Source: Erpobdella octoculata (Eukaryota > Annelida > Clitellata > Hirudinida > Erpobdellidae). Taken from it: a stretch of DNA of 64,000 nt. Each line of letters opens with the position of its first letter. Positions within the stretch are counted from its first letter, which is position 1. The DNA is taken from NCBI GenBank assembly GCA_963978895.1, contig OZ022238.1:15296154-15360153 (forward strand), given 5' to 3'. The position numbers were made by a program, and so were the translations under genes. The notes under the pieces are model-generated. The model searched no databases. It was not told the origin of the DNA and was given only the letters and a program-made list of their open reading frames with translations. Of the stretch, positions 32,793 to 46,203 are shown one piece after another.

Positions 32793-35700
32793 GGTGGTGG
32801 TGATAATGATGACAATGACGGTGACGATGATGGTGATGGCTTTATTGATAACGATAAATATGACAACTCTGATTTACACATCCTTTACAACAACACAACG
32901 ATAACGAAGATGACAATAATGATAAAAACACTAAAGTTGTTGTTCTCGTATGATAATTTTAATAAGCCACAAGTTTGGAGAGCTTCTGAAAGTTGCACTA
33001 GAACGTAGAAGCGGTGCTCGACGATGGCTTTATCAGTCTCAATCTCTCACATATACAGTTATCAGATCATAATGATCATATTTGAATAAAAACAATTATT
33101 ATACCTGTTGAGACTTGCCTGCCTATCTTGAAGTACAATAACCACGAAGTTTGAGGATGCTAATGCGACGTTGCGAGTTATATTCGCATATGTATCGATT
33201 TTAAGTGATGATGATGTGGTTATCGAGTTTTTAAACATGTGAGGCCGACAAATCCGACTGTTTATTTTTTAAAAAAGTAATTAAAAAATTGAAAGCTAAA
33301 TATAATTATTCTTTCTATTCTCTTTGTTTCATACTCCTATACTACGAACGACCAAAGTCCCAAATGGTCATGTGACCAAAGGTTATGTTTATTCGTTACA
33401 CTTTCTAAATTTTCTCAAAATGGTCCGAAAGAGATGCGGGGAAAGAATTTTTGAGATATGTTGGGGGGTCGCTTTGAAATTGGTCGTCCCTAAAAATAAA
33501 CCTCGATTGGCTCAACGACTTTCAATAATTGATTTGTAAATCACATAACGTGCATAGTCGTAACTGGATGTAACAAGAGTGATTGGATGAATGGTTAATG
33601 ATATGTTAATCAAATTAATAATATCCCAAAACGGTATGGTAATATATGCTAATATCCAACCAAGATGTCGAGTTGAATTTGCTCAACAGTGTTGCGATAG
33701 CCTAAAAGTTGCACACACTTCATGTAAAATTTTACAGACCCACCAAAACTTTCCCAGAAATGAACGATATTGCTCATGTCGATGTTGAATAATTAGGCAA
33801 GTGTACACAATCTACTCTATTCTGTTTTATTTAACAACCCCGTGGTACACATCGCTCAATATCGATTAGTAAAACACTGTTTTGTATTATTTTTTGATGA
33901 AAAAATGTGTGTTGCAAGATAATGCCATGTATTGTTGATGTTTACTGCAATGTTGTATAATTTAAAGAATTGAAATAAAAAAAATAAACGGTTCTTTAAC
34001 ATGACAAAAACAAGTTTTGATTGAAAAACCAAAATTTGTAAAAACCATTTGTGTTAACATAAGCGGAATAAAACGCATATCTTTAAGTTGCAGTAAACTT
34101 TTTTTCTTTTCAATTCTAATTATCCTGTAGCAAAAATTTTAATTTTTAGAATTCTCTGAAATTCACGAATAATTTGCATGTATTTAACAACAGGTTATTG
34201 GGATCGTGATAGCTGGTGCTGGTGGCATCTTGATAGCACTGGCAGATTCAGACTTCGTCCAGCAAATCATTCGAGTAATAGTCGTACCAGCTTTGGGTTT
34301 GTTTGTTTGTTTCTCAATTCCTAGCTGTTTTTATCCACTAAATTTTAAAGGTTTTTTTATTCTTGCCGCGTGGAAACGAAACGTTTGAAAACACAGTAGG
34401 CCTACTACTCAGCAATTATATAGCAGATCTTAAAATAAAATTATTGTTTACAATTTTGGTTTTTAAATTAATTTACCATCGGGTGGGATGTCAAACATTT
34501 ATGCAAATCAAAAACATCAGTCAGACTCTTTTCCATTTGTTTAACGAGTCGCCAATTCCGAAATTTACTTCATGTGGAGCTTAGGTTTTTAGCCAATTTT
34601 TTTGAAAAAAATTTCTGACTGCAATCAGTCGTCAGCTATTTTTGGAGAAAAAATTAAAGATTTTGCGGGATAAATATTTGTAATGTTTGGAACTTTGAAA
34701 AACTTTGCCCCCAAGGTTTTCTAAATGTTTTGCTCCCATGGATTTGTGAAAGTGACGCCACTGCTTAGATCTTCCGAATTAAGCTCATTGTTCAATAATT
34801 GTTTCAGAAAAAATATATGGAGGCAACGTGATCACTGGTGCAGTGACTGGAAATTTCAAGGAGATGGTTCAGCCAATCGCCCTAGCCTTGATAATCATCG
34901 GTTGCATCCTCATTGCTTTGGCCATTGTGGGCTACATTGGAATCAGTCTCAGCATTAACATTTTCTTGGCCATTGTAAGTTTTATTTAATTAATTATTTC
35001 TTTCGGATGAGATTTAGAGCAAATTAATTAAAAAACGGAATCTAGCTTGGAATTTTTACAACTTCTAATCGAAGCTTAAAGAATGCAGGTCGTAGTTCTT
35101 CAAGGCCCAAACATTTTGTTTTGATGAAAAGATCTAACGCACTGAGTCATAGTTTAGAATTACAATTACAATGGTTTAAATACTTTAGATATATACCATG
35201 GACTCCTATACAGTTAGCGTATAGTTATAAAGAAGTACACCTAAAATGAAACACCCTTGTGATGACGGGCTATTTGGACCCGGTCCAACATTAGGTCACC
35301 CTTATTATAAAAGAATACTAATTTATATAGTAAAGCAGCATTCGAATGTTTATTAAACTGTCGTCTTGTTTTAATTTTATGATTACAGATGACTTATTAA
35401 TTTAAAAAATATTTTTAACAGAAACAAATTTAGCATTTTTAACCGATATTTGATGAAATTTATTGTTAACCGATATTTGATGAAATTTATTGTTAACCGA
35501 TTTATTAAATGACATTCAGTATGCAGTCGTCATTGGTATCATCGTTGTCGTCCAGATAGTTCTCGTCTCCCTATTTTTCTCTGGCGCGGTAAATATTAAA
35601 ATTATTTTATAATATAATAAATTCAATTTGTATTTTAATTCAATGCATTTTTATTCAAATTGTTTTATCAAAATGATTTATTTGTTTATAAATGTAACGC

Positions 35701-38036
35701 AGCTCAACCAGCCGATTGAAACGTTGATGAAGAAATCACTGCAGGACAACTACAAGGGAGTGAACGATTCCAACATTCATTCTCTCTCCTGGAACCTCAT
35801 GATGCTCAGCGTAAGAAATATTTTTTTAAAATTATAAATACAACTTACAATTTACTCCTAAATTACTACGTAATGAAAGCCGAAGTAGTTCCATTGGTGT
35901 AAAACGTCTGCGTTTAATTTTTATTGCGCAGATCTTTCTCGCCAATTTTGAAATCTGTTTTCCGCAAATTATTTTTAAGGGCTAACATTATTGACTTGAT
36001 GGGTTTTAATAAAACCGCTTCGGTTGCTTAAAACATCAAACAACTCCGCCTCGCTAATTGCAAACCAGTCCCAAGCCTGGATAAAGAAGGAGGGACAGTT
36101 AAAAGGATCAAACTTTGATCCACGACAGGAAGTACTTATGATGTGCTTCCTACTCAGCCAATTCAGTCTTAAAACACTTGATGTAAAGGACTATAAACTA
36201 TCATATAAAAAAAATTAAAACATCAAAAAAGCAGTTGGTTCACATAAATTAAAGTTTTTAACATAAATTTTTAACGTCGATGAAGTAAAAAAACACTTTC
36301 ATCTGTCACAATCATCATCAGAACTTTTGCTTTTAAAAACTTTTACATTTCTTAGAAATAATTCTTTCATTTTCTTTTGAAGTAGCGACCCTTTACATTT
36401 TATTGTCCAACTTAAGAATATTAATTGAAAATCTTTTAAAACTGCGCCGCGTAAATTCCGATTTTCAAGTGAGAAAACACCTGAGATTTTCTACTCTTTC
36501 TCCAGAAGTGCCATTGTATCAGCTTTAATTATTTATTCATTCATGTTTGCTGTTTACTTAATTATTCAATCGATACTCAACGTTTATCTTAGAGACGCCT
36601 TGATTTTGAAATCGTTTTGGGCGTCTCTCTAAAAACGTTTGGTTTTCGGCGAGAAGTGGTTACAGTCGTCACAGATCGGCGAAATAGATGAGATCTTTGA
36701 TTTGAGAATTATTTGGGATTCCGTTAAGTTCAAGGAGTTGCAAAATTTAAGTGAAGTTAACATGTCCATGTGTCATTTGACATTTTGTTGGTTCAAGAAG
36801 TAATATGAATTCCATAAATGATTTTTTAATAAAAATAAATCGTCGCAAGGCGCAAGAATAAAGTTAATTTTTTTTCTTGCAGTTAAACTGCTGTGGAGCT
36901 GCAAACTACAAAGACTTTGAAGGGGTTAAACAAACCGCTCCGTGGCCTAAATACGAAGTGTACAAGTTCGGCAATACAGTAGTCAACCAGACGTTTGCAT
37001 TTCCAGTTGTCTGTTGCAAGAGCGAGGGAGTCTTTCCCGAAGTGGCCTTCACTGACTCAAATTGTGTGACACTGAACAGTACGAGCAACAATAAAGACGC
37101 CGTAAGTTTATGATGAATTTAAACTATAATTTTAAGAACAGAATATGACGTTTTAACGCTTGCTGCTTTCCGAAGACGCGGCCTCGTTTCAAATTAGAAG
37201 AATTTCACTTTTTGACTTCTGAGATGACACTGAGAGGCAAAGACTAGTTTGACACCTCGCAAGAACCGTCTGTATGTTTACAGAATTATGACGGACGTTC
37301 TTTTGTTTAGCGCTAAAGCTAAGTCAGAAGTGGCACAAGGTAGGAGGTGAAATGGGGAAAAGGGAGACAGATAACAAAAATAGGAAAAGTGAGATTGGTG
37401 GATGACATAAGATTGAGGAGCGGTTATTTTATGTGATGTGGTGTGGGTGGGTGTCAAGTTATGTTTATTAAAAGTTATTTAACTGTTGACTTTTCGAAGC
37501 ATATGTGGTTAAATATAAACGATTTCATGCAGGGCTGTCGGAAAGCAATCGTTGATCAAATAGATGCGGGAAAAAAGGACACATTGATTTTCTACATTTT
37601 GGCTCTAATCGTACAGGTTGAAATTTATCATCTTAACACCCTTGAAGCCCCATTTTATCATTGATATTTCGCTAGATTAAAAACAAAATCAGTCAAAAAT
37701 GTTGATAAGAAATCTGAAACAGATCCAGAATACCGAAGTGTTTTTGTGATTTATTGATTTATTCATATGGGACTTATTCATTATCTAATTGATTGATTAT
37801 ATGTGATTGATTGCTTATGTGATTGATTGATTATGTAATTTTATGATTGATTTATTACGAGACTAATTGATTACGTGATTTGTTTATTTATATGTGATTG
37901 ATTGTTTATCTAATTAATTAACTATGTGATTTATTGAGTTAAATTTTGATATATTTGTTCTTATCCACAGGTCGTCATCCTCGTCATGGTCTGCATTGTC
38001 ATGCAAGAAAATAAAGTTTTTCCGAAAGGCGATTGA
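32614..38036 (+). CDS. Tetraspanin, 8 coding exons, 294 aa
   Basis: Exons 32614-32682, 34194-34296, 34808-34974, 35520-35588, 35703-35810, 36883-37101, 37533-37616 and 37971-38036 join in frame to 885 nt. All introns begin GT and end AG; only intron 2 interrupts a codon (phase 1). The product has four membrane segments: TM1 across exons 1-2 after a Cys-rich N-terminus (MGACCFCACIFKMILG), TM2 (IALALIIIGCILIALAIVG), TM3 (YAVVIGIIVVVQIVLVSLFF) and TM4 (LIFYILALIVQVVILVMVC). The large extracellular loop carries the family signature NCCG (exon 6 start), a second Cys pair PVVCC, SNC and GC (exon 7), i.e. six cysteines. N-terminal juxtamembrane cysteines are likely palmitoylated. Tetraspanins organise membrane microdomains with integrins and other partners; the particular partner is unknown. 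The exon 2 donor (G|GTTTGT) is non-consensus. Confidence 0.93.
32735..32840. repeat. (GAT/GGT)n repeat in tetraspanin intron 1
   Basis: Imperfect trinucleotide repeat, GATGATGATG with GGT variants. Confidence 0.85.
35437..35503. repeat. 27-bp tandem repeat in tetraspanin intron 3
   Basis: The phrase 'aaccgatatttgatgaaatt' plus tattgtt occurs twice in tandem, followed by a third partial start, just upstream of the exon 4 acceptor. Confidence 0.8.
36041..36222 (+). mobile_element. SINE-like repeat R in tetraspanin intron 5
   Basis: About 180 bp: AACTCCGCCTCGCTAATTGC at the 5' end, CAGTCCCAAGCCTGGATAAA, a palindromic AAACTTTGATCC core, and GTAAAGGACTATAAACTATC followed by an A-rich end. Same orientation as the gene. 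It matches the minus-strand copy at 46345-46541, which has target duplications. Confidence 0.75.
37756..37945. repeat. (TGATT)-type imperfect repeat in tetraspanin intron 7
   Basis: Degenerate GATTGATT/TTATGTGATTGATT units upstream of the last exon's acceptor. Confidence 0.7.
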
Positions 38037-38850
38037 AAACAATATGAGTTAAAAAAACCGTTAATTTATTAAAATTGTTGTTTATATTCAAGTTTCATCG
38101 CTCTTTCATGTCACAGTTCTGCCTTGATTTACGAACATTTCTATTAAGTTTGCTTCCCGCTCGGATCCACATTTAGATAGGTTTAATTTTCAAAGCTGAT
38201 AATAATAATCAAATTTTTTAGCCCCACCACTTGAATAAATCTTCCATTCAAACATCGTTGCACCTGTAGTAAGTCATCAAATAGCGGTATAACACATATT
38301 TACATCACATAACATTCTGATTTTTGATGATCTTTTTGGAAAAACGCTCCAGAGTTGTTCACAATTTGGTATTTGCTGGATTTTTCTTAGATTTGTTTGT
38401 CTTTTGTAGTTATTTTTGTTTTCAATGTTTCTTTCACAAACCGCCTAATTGCACATTCCGTGAATTTCCATAACGTCTATTTTACGCGATGTTTCATTAT
38501 GTCTATTTTTCATAAATATCCATCACGTCTATTTTCCGTGAATTTCCATAGTCTAGTTTATTTGAATTTCGATTATATATTTTTTTAAACTCTGCAAAAT
38601 TGAACGCACGATAAATGTTTACAAAAAATTTTTATCTGAAAATAAATGTAATATGCTTATTACGAATTAAATGTTACCGAAATAATTTTTTTTTAAACTA
38701 CTGTTAAAAATCGTTAAAAAATAATAATCGGCGGCTCAAGAACACGAAAGCATCAGTCTGTTTTTCCACACAGACACACAAACACACGTACATAGTCGCA
38801 TAAAAACGCGCACAAGTGTCAGAATAGAAACAAAATGTCTAGTTCGAAGT
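38037..38850. other. Downstream of tetraspanin; no gene seen
   Basis: Probably contains the tetraspanin 3' UTR; no unambiguous AATAAA signal was placed. Near 38450-38560 a 'gtgaatttccataacgtcta' phrase recurs about three times in degenerate form. Confidence 0.4.
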
Positions 38851-40094
38851 CAGTGATGGGTAGTTACTAACTAAATAGTTAACGACTAGTTATTAACTAC
38901 AGTAGTTAAGAAATAGTTAATAACTGCTTTTTGTTTTAAACTAGTTAAAAACTAGTAGTTAACTATTTCTTAAAATAATTATTAACCACAATAGTTAACT
39001 ATTTTTTTAACTACTATTTTGTCCATACCATTCACAAGTGCTTCCAGTTAAAGATTGTTTTCAAATTCTGGGAACATAATCACAAGTTCTAGAGAAAACC
39101 TTCATGCAGACAACTGTTCCATGTTGGCTATTATTAAACAAAATTATAAAAAAGTTAATTTAATCAGTAAAAAAATTAAAGATGTAGAAGAAATTGATCA
39201 TAGTCTTGACCTCAATATTCATGATGTCCAGTCATTTTCATCATCAACACTTGTTCCTTAATTCAACTAAATAGAAAAATCTTTTTATTTTTGATTAAGT
39301 TTTGATTTAGAAAAGATAGTTTCATTCAATAAAACGTTTTCTGTTTTTTATTAAATGAAAATATTTTTTTTTAATTTTGAATTTGCGCAGACATTTTCAT
39401 GCAATAAATGTTTTTTTAGATAATAAATAGTAAATCCTCTTTGTATGATATGTTTTATTAGTGTTAAACAAATAAAATGAATAACAAAATGTTTTTTAAA
39501 TAACAAGATAAATGATCACTTTATGAAAAATTGAAATTATTCTGTAAAATTCGCAACAAACAGTAAAGAAAATTCTTGTGAACCTTGAAATCAGAGGTAC
39601 TTGAAAATATTAAAAAACTGTTGGGCTTTGTTGCACCAAAAGTAATATTTTTATGCGCAATTATTCGGTTTTTTGCGGGCAATTATTCGGGTTTTAATAC
39701 ACAAATATTCGGCAATGTGCATGATTTTTCAAACAATTTTTGTTCTTGTACGCACATGCGAATGAGTGCGCATCAAATAAAATATTTTATTTGAACCTTT
39801 TCGGATCGGATAAAAATTGCGCACAATTGTGCGATTTTCGCATAATGCGCACAATCCCACATCAAACGCAGGACCTTAATATCTACCAATGTGAAAAGTC
39901 ATACATTGGTCACATTATTCCAATTATCATTGGCATATAACAAATATCATCCTGTTCAGTTAAAACCATCAAGCCTCTTTTACAAGCACTAGCTTATGGT
40001 ATAGAAAAACAATTTGAAGAATATCTTCTAGCATCAGCAATATTTGCCGAATTCAAATTGAATTTTTTTAAACGATGAACCAAAAAATATTTGA
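38851..40094 (+). pseudogene. hAT transposon remnants (two transposase fragments)
   Basis: Starts with a hAT-like terminus CAGTGATGGGTAGTTACTAA and a dense TAGTTAAC-rich inverted region. A frame at 39050-39261 reads FSNSGNIITSSRENLHADNC and MLAIIKQN, the last residues of a hAT dimerisation domain. A second fragment at about 39870-40075 reads YQCEKSYIGHIIP and KPLLQALAYGIEKQFEEYLL plus ASAIFAEFKLNFF, a segment that normally precedes the dimerisation domain, so the two pieces are out of order and come from different or rearranged copies. A Helitron-like array is inserted at 40095. No intact transposase. Confidence 0.65.
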
Positions 40095-43000
40095 TCCCTA
40101 CTATAAAAGCGCAATGATGTATGTATTATGTATGTATGTCACCCGATTAGCATCTGCAGGTCTGAAAAAACTCACGTTGATAGATTATGAGACGCTGAAT
40201 ACGGTTTGTTGGGGCACTTTTTTGTTAAAATGTTTAAATAAAAAGTTATTAGCCGCGAAAGTTTAACGGTTTGCGGATATATATAATGCATCGTACGTCA
40301 TCTTTCAATATAAACAAGTTGAAAATAAATAAATAACCGAAGTAGTAGTCGGCGGGTTTTCCCAATTTTAAACAAGTTGTAAATTATTATTAACGACCAT
40401 TTACTATTTTGCAATTATTATTCCTCTTATTTTAATGATTATTATTAACGAAGATTAACTATTTTGCTAATATTATTCCGATTATTGGATAGTTCGACGC
40501 ATTGCGGATATATTTAATGAAATTATTATTAACGAAGATTAACTATTTTGCTAATATTATTCCTATTATTGGAAAATTTGACGCTTTGCGGATATATTTA
40601 ATAAAAATAATATTAACGACATTTTTCTATTTGTTCATTATTATTCCTCTTGTTTTAATTATTAATAATATTATTATTTACGAATATTAACTAATTTGCT
40701 AATATTATTCCTATTATTGGAAAGTACGACGCTTTGTAGATATATTTAATGAAATTATTATTTATTTTAATACATTATATATAATATATTAATATATTAA
40801 ATAAAAAGTTATTAGCCGCGAAAGTTTAACGCTTTGCGAATATAATTTGAGCATACTCATTATAAACAAGTTGAAAATAAATAAATCACCGAAGTAGTCC
40901 ATCGGCGGGTTTTCCCAATATCAGCTATTGAAGATTGGGTTTTTTGTAGGCGTTTTATTTTCATTATCAGCCATTAAAAGTTGGGTTGTTTCTTAGGCTT
41001 TTTTTCACTATCACCCAAAAAGTGTTGTTCATTTCGTTGGCGGTGTTTTCACTATCACCCAATAATTGTTGTTTTTTTCGTAGGCTGTTTTTCCGATACC
41101 ATCAAATAAATATTGTTTTTCATAGGCGGTTTTTTCACTATCACCCAATTAACATGTTTTTTTTCGTAAGCTGTTTTTTCCAAATCGCCGATTAAAGGTT
41201 TTTTTTAAGTAGGCATTTTTTCCTAAATCATCCAATCAAATAGAAGACCATTCTAAAACGTGTCCAAGTGAAAAATCATCTGCTACTAACTATTTTAGTC
41301 ACACCCTTCGCTTGCGAAGCGTGCGTAAAGTTATTACTATATTAGCGCATTGGTGTTGTTTTTGTGCTTAGAGTGCGTTTTGAGTGCGACTAATATGTAA
41401 AAACTCACACGCTTCGCGCCCGAAGCGTGCGTCAAGTGCTGGTCCTAACATAAAAGCGCAATGATGTATTATGTATGTATTATGTATTATGTATGTCACC
41501 CGATTAGCATCTGCAGGTGTGAAAAAACTCGCGTTTATAGATTAAGAGACGCTGAACACATTTTGTTAAACCACTTTATGTTAAAAATGTTTATTGGAAA
41601 GTTTGACGCTTTGTTCCCTACTATAAAAAGTTATTAGCCGTGAAAGTTTAACGCTATGCGGATATATATAATGCATCGTTCGTCATCTTTCAATATAAAC
41701 AAGTTGAAAATAAATAAATCACCGAAGCAGTAGTCGGCGGGTTTCCCCCAATTTTAAACAAGTTGTAAATTATTATTAACGACAATTTACTATTTTGCAA
41801 TTATTATTCCTCTTATTTTAATGATTATTATTAACGAAGATTAACTATTTTGCTAATATTATTCCGATTATTGGATAGTTCGACGCATTGCGGATATATT
41901 TAATGAAATTATTATTAACGAAGATTAACTATTTTGCTAATATTATTCCTATTATTGGAAAATTTGACGCTTTGCGGATATATTTAATAAAAATAATATT
42001 AACGACATTTTTCTATTTGTTCATTATTATTCCTCTTGTTTTAATTATTAATAATATTATTATTTACGAATATTAACTAATTTGCTAATATTATTCCTAT
42101 TATTGGAAAGTACGACGCTTTGTAGATATATTTAATGAAATTATTATTTATTTTAATACATTATATATAATATATTAATATATTAAATAAAAAGTTATTA
42201 GCCGCGAAAGTTTAACGCTTTGCGAATATAATTTGAGCATACTCATTATAAACAAGTTGAAAATAAATAAATCACCGAAGTAGTCCATCGGCGGGTTTTC
42301 CCAATATCAGCTATTGAAGATTGGGTTTTTTGTAGGCGTTTTATTTTCATTATCAGCCATTAAAAGTTGGGTTGTTTCTTAGGCTTTTTTTCACTATCAC
42401 CCAAAAAGTGTTGTTCATTTCGTTGGCGGTGTTTTCACTATCACCCAATAATTGTTGTTTTTTTCGTAGGCTGTTTTTCCGATACCATCAAATAAATATT
42501 GTTTTTCATAGGCGGTTTTTTCACTATCACCCAATTAACATGTTTTTTTTCGTAAGCTGTTTTTTCCAAATCGCCGATTAAAGGTTTTTTTTAAGTAGGC
42601 ATTTTTTCCTAAATCATCCAATCAAATAGAAGACCATTCTAAAACGTGTCCAAGTGAAAAATCATCTGCTACTAACTATTTTAGTCACACCCTTCGCTTG
42701 CGAAGCGTGCGTAAAGTTATTACTATATTAGCGCATTGGTGTTGTTTTTGTGCTTAGAGTGCGTTTTGAGTGCGACTAATATGTAAAAACTCACACGCTT
42801 CGCGCCCGAAGCGTGCGTCAAGTGCTGGTCCTAACATAAAAGCGCAATGATGTATTATGTATGTATTATGTATTATGTATGTCACCCGATTAGCATCTGC
42901 AGGTGTGAAAAAACTCGCGTTTATAGATTAAGAGACGCTGAACACATTTTGTTAAACCACTTTATGTTAAAAATGTTTATTGGAAAGTTTGACGCTTTGT

Positions 43001-45605
43001 TCCCTACTATAAAAAGTTATTAGCCGTGAAAGTTTAACGCTATGCGGATATATATAATGCATCGTTCGTCATCTTTCAATATAAACAAGTTGAAAATAAA
43101 TAAATCACCGAAGCAGTAGTCGGCGGGTTTCCCCCAATTTTAAACAAGTTGTAAATTATTATTAACGACAATTTACTATTTTGCAATTATTATTCCTCTT
43201 ATTTTAATGATTATTATTAACGAAGATTAACTATTTTGCTAATATTATTCCGATTATTGGATAGTTCGACGCATTGCGGATATATTTAATGAAATTATTA
43301 TTAACGAAGATTAACTATTTTGCTAATATTATTCCTATTATTGGAAAATTTGACGCTTTGCGGATATATTTAATAAAAATAATATTAACGACATTTTTCT
43401 ATTTGTTCATTATTATTCCTCTTGTTTTAATTATTAATAATATTATTATTTACGAATATTAACTAATTTGCTAATATTATTCCTATTATTGGAAAGTACG
43501 ACGCTTTGTAGATATATTTAATGAAATTATTATTTATTTTAATACATTATATATAATATATTAATATATTAAATAAAAAGTTATTAGCCGCGAAAGTTTA
43601 ACGCTTTGCGAATATAATTTGAGCATACTCATTATAAACAAGTTGAAAATAAATAAATCACCGAAGTAGTCCATCGGCGGGTTTTCCCAATATCAGCTAT
43701 TGAAGATTGGGTTTTTTGTAGGCGTTTTATTTTCATTATCAGCCATTAAAAGTTGGGTTGTTTCTTAGGCTTTTTTTCACTATCACCCAAAAAGTGTTGT
43801 TCATTTCGTTGGCGGTGTTTTCACTATCACCCAATAATTGTTGTTTTTTTCGTAGGCTGTTTTTCCGATACCATCAAATAAATATTGTTTTTCATAGGCG
43901 GTTTTTTCACTATCACCCAATTAACATGTTTTTTTTCGTAAGCTGTTTTTTCCAAATCGCCGATTAAAGGTTTTTTTTAAGTAGGCATTTTTTCCTAAAT
44001 CATCCAATCAAATAGAAGACCATTCTAAAACGTGTCCAAGTGAAAAATCATCTGCTACTAACTATTTTAGTCACACCCTTCGCTTGCGAAGCGTGCGTAA
44101 AGTTATTACTATATTAGCGCATTGGTGTTGTTTTTGTGCTTAGAGTGCGTTTTGAGTGCGACTAATATGTAAAAACTCACACGCTTCGCGCCCGAAGCGT
44201 GCGTCAAGTGCTGGTCCTAACATAAAAGCGCAATGATGTATTATGTATGTATTATGTATTATGTATGTCACCCGATTAGCATCTGCAGGTGTGAAAAAAC
44301 TCGCGTTTATAGATTAAGAGACGCTGAACACATTTTGTTAAACCACTTTATGTTAAAAATGTTTATTGGAAAGTTTGACGCTTTGTTCCCTACTATAAAA
44401 AGTTATTAGCCGTGAAAGTTTAACGCTATGCGGATATATATAATGCATCGTTCGTCATCTTTCAATATAAACAAGTTGAAAATAAATAAATCACCGAAGC
44501 AGTAGTCGGCGGGTTTCCCCCAATTTTAAACAAGTTGTAAATTATTATTAACGACAATTTACTATTTTGCAATTATTATTAACGACAATTTACTATTTTG
44601 CAATTATTATTAACGACAATTTACTATTTTGCAATTATTATTCCTCTTATTTTAATTATTAATAATATTATCATTTAAGAAAATTAACTATTTTGCTATT
44701 ATTCCTATTATTGGAATGATCGACGCTTTGCGGATATATTTTGAGCATACGTCATAACTCAATATAAACAAGTTGAAAATAAATAAATCGCCGGCGGGTT
44801 TTCCCAATATCAGCCATCGAAGGTTGGGTTTTTTTGTAGGCGGTTCTTTTCATTATTAGACATTAAAGGTTGGGTTTTTTCGTAGGATGTTTTTCCAAAA
44901 TTACCCAATAATAGTTTTTTTCTGTAGGAGTTTTTCTTCTATATTAGCCGTTACAGTTTGTTTTTTTTCGTAGGCTGTTTTTCCGATACCATTCAATAAA
45001 TATTGTGTTTTTCGTAGGCTGTTATTTCCAAATACATCCAATATAAGTTTTTTTCGTAGGCGGCTTTTTCACTATCACCCAATTAATATGGGTTTTTTCC
45101 AATATCACCCATTAAAGGTTTTTTTATTGTAGGCAGATTTTCTAAAATCATCCAATCAAAGAGAAGACCATTCTAAAACGTTTTCAGGTAAAAAATCATC
45201 AGCTACTGACTAAAATAGTCCCACGCTTCGTTTGCTAAGCGTGCGTAAAGTTATTACTATAATAGCGTATTGGTGTTATTTTGAGCTTAGAGTGGGATTT
45301 GAGTGCGACTACTTTTACTATTAATATGTAAAAATTCACACGCTTCGCGCGTCAAGTGCTGGTTCCTAACATAAAAGCGCAATGGTGTATCATGGATTAT
45401 GTATGTCATCGATTACCATCTGCAGGTCTGAAAAAACTCACGTTGATAGATTATGAGACGCTGAACACGGTTTGTTAGGGCACTTTTTTGGTTAAAATGT
45501 TTAAATAAAAGTTATTAGCAGCGAAAGTTTAACGCTTTGCGGATATATATATATAATGCATCGTTCGTTATCGCTGAATATAAACGAGTTGAAAATAAAC
45601 AAATC
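40095..45605 (+). mobile_element. Helitron family B head-to-tail array 1
   Basis: Five units with identical polarity start at 40095, 41443, 42829, 44215 and about 45363. Each starts TC(C)CTA..ATAAAAGCGCAATG. Units 1-4 end in a hairpin region, then AAGTGCTGG; the next TC follows directly. The first unit is preceded by A. Helitrons insert between A and T, start with TC and end CTRR with a hairpin ~10-12 bases upstream; all are met. Unit lengths are 1348, 1386, 1386 and 1148 bp plus a truncated fifth (to ~45605). No protein is encoded; the repeated small ORFs are by-products of the tandem copies. Confidence 0.65.
40408..44576 (+). repeat. 1,386-bp tandem repeat, three near-perfect copies
   Basis: 40408-41793, 41794-43179 and 43180-44565 appear identical wherever I compared them. 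The register of identity is not that of the Helitron junctions: it starts inside unit 1 and ends inside unit 4. That points to recent unequal exchange or slippage rather than independent insertions. Assembly error is possible. Confidence 0.85.
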
Positions 45606-46203
45606 TAGTACGGTGGGTAAGATCAATAATCCATTGCAATTGATCAAAAGTGGCAGATAAGATAAAATTTTGTTTATTTGATAGATAAAAGTATACTGAT
45701 CAATGTTATGGGTTGTCTAACTCTCAAATATTTCGGGCGCGCTGTTTTTTACTAGATTCGTTAACCCGGATAGCAATGGATCTCTAGATCTATAATTTAA
45801 CAACACGCGCGCACCCGATCTCTTAACGCTTAACCAATCCTATCAGCTCACTCCTAGTTTAAGCAGGAGTTAAGCACTGGATCACTGGTGACACCCGATT
45901 CAACTAGCTCTGTAATTTACAACACACCCTTCGTCAAATTGCATAAGTTCAAGATGGCCCCCCAAACCGATAAATTCGTGAAGTACTGCATTTAAGCAGT
46001 TATTTTTCTCTCAAAAATGTTTTTTTTATCTCGAACCAGTTGGTAAAATTGATACAGAAAAAACAGCTGAGGTTTAAAAAAATTCTACCACATGTCATAG
46101 ATGGTTATAAAAAAATAAAACAGGTCATTTGTAAAAACTGTATTTATAATATTTTTTTAATGAACATGTTGTTACTCTTATTAAAAATGTGAGTAAATTG
46201 TCT
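45606..46203. other. No gene seen
   Basis: Unassigned. It includes an inverted motif ACTCCTAGTTTAAGCAGGAG near 45852. No coding sequence. Confidence 0.4.

Noticed and set aside
37443..37664. 73-aa ORF overlapping tetraspanin exon 7
   Set aside because: It is exon 7 in frame, extended into both introns; the spliced model explains it.
40986..43967. Repeated 62- and 69-aa ORFs in the 1,386-bp units, identical in three copies
   Set aside because: Identity reflects DNA duplication; the diverged units break these frames, so there is no sign of coding constraint.
40408..44576. CRISPR-like or integron-like array
   Set aside because: The repeat unit is over 1 kb in animal DNA, with no short direct repeats and unique spacers, and the junctions fit Helitrons.
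45800..45920. Possible RNA gene around the ACTCCTAGTTTAAGCAGGAG inverted motif
   Set aside because: No polymerase III boxes, no recognisable fold beyond a short stem, and no second copy in the window.
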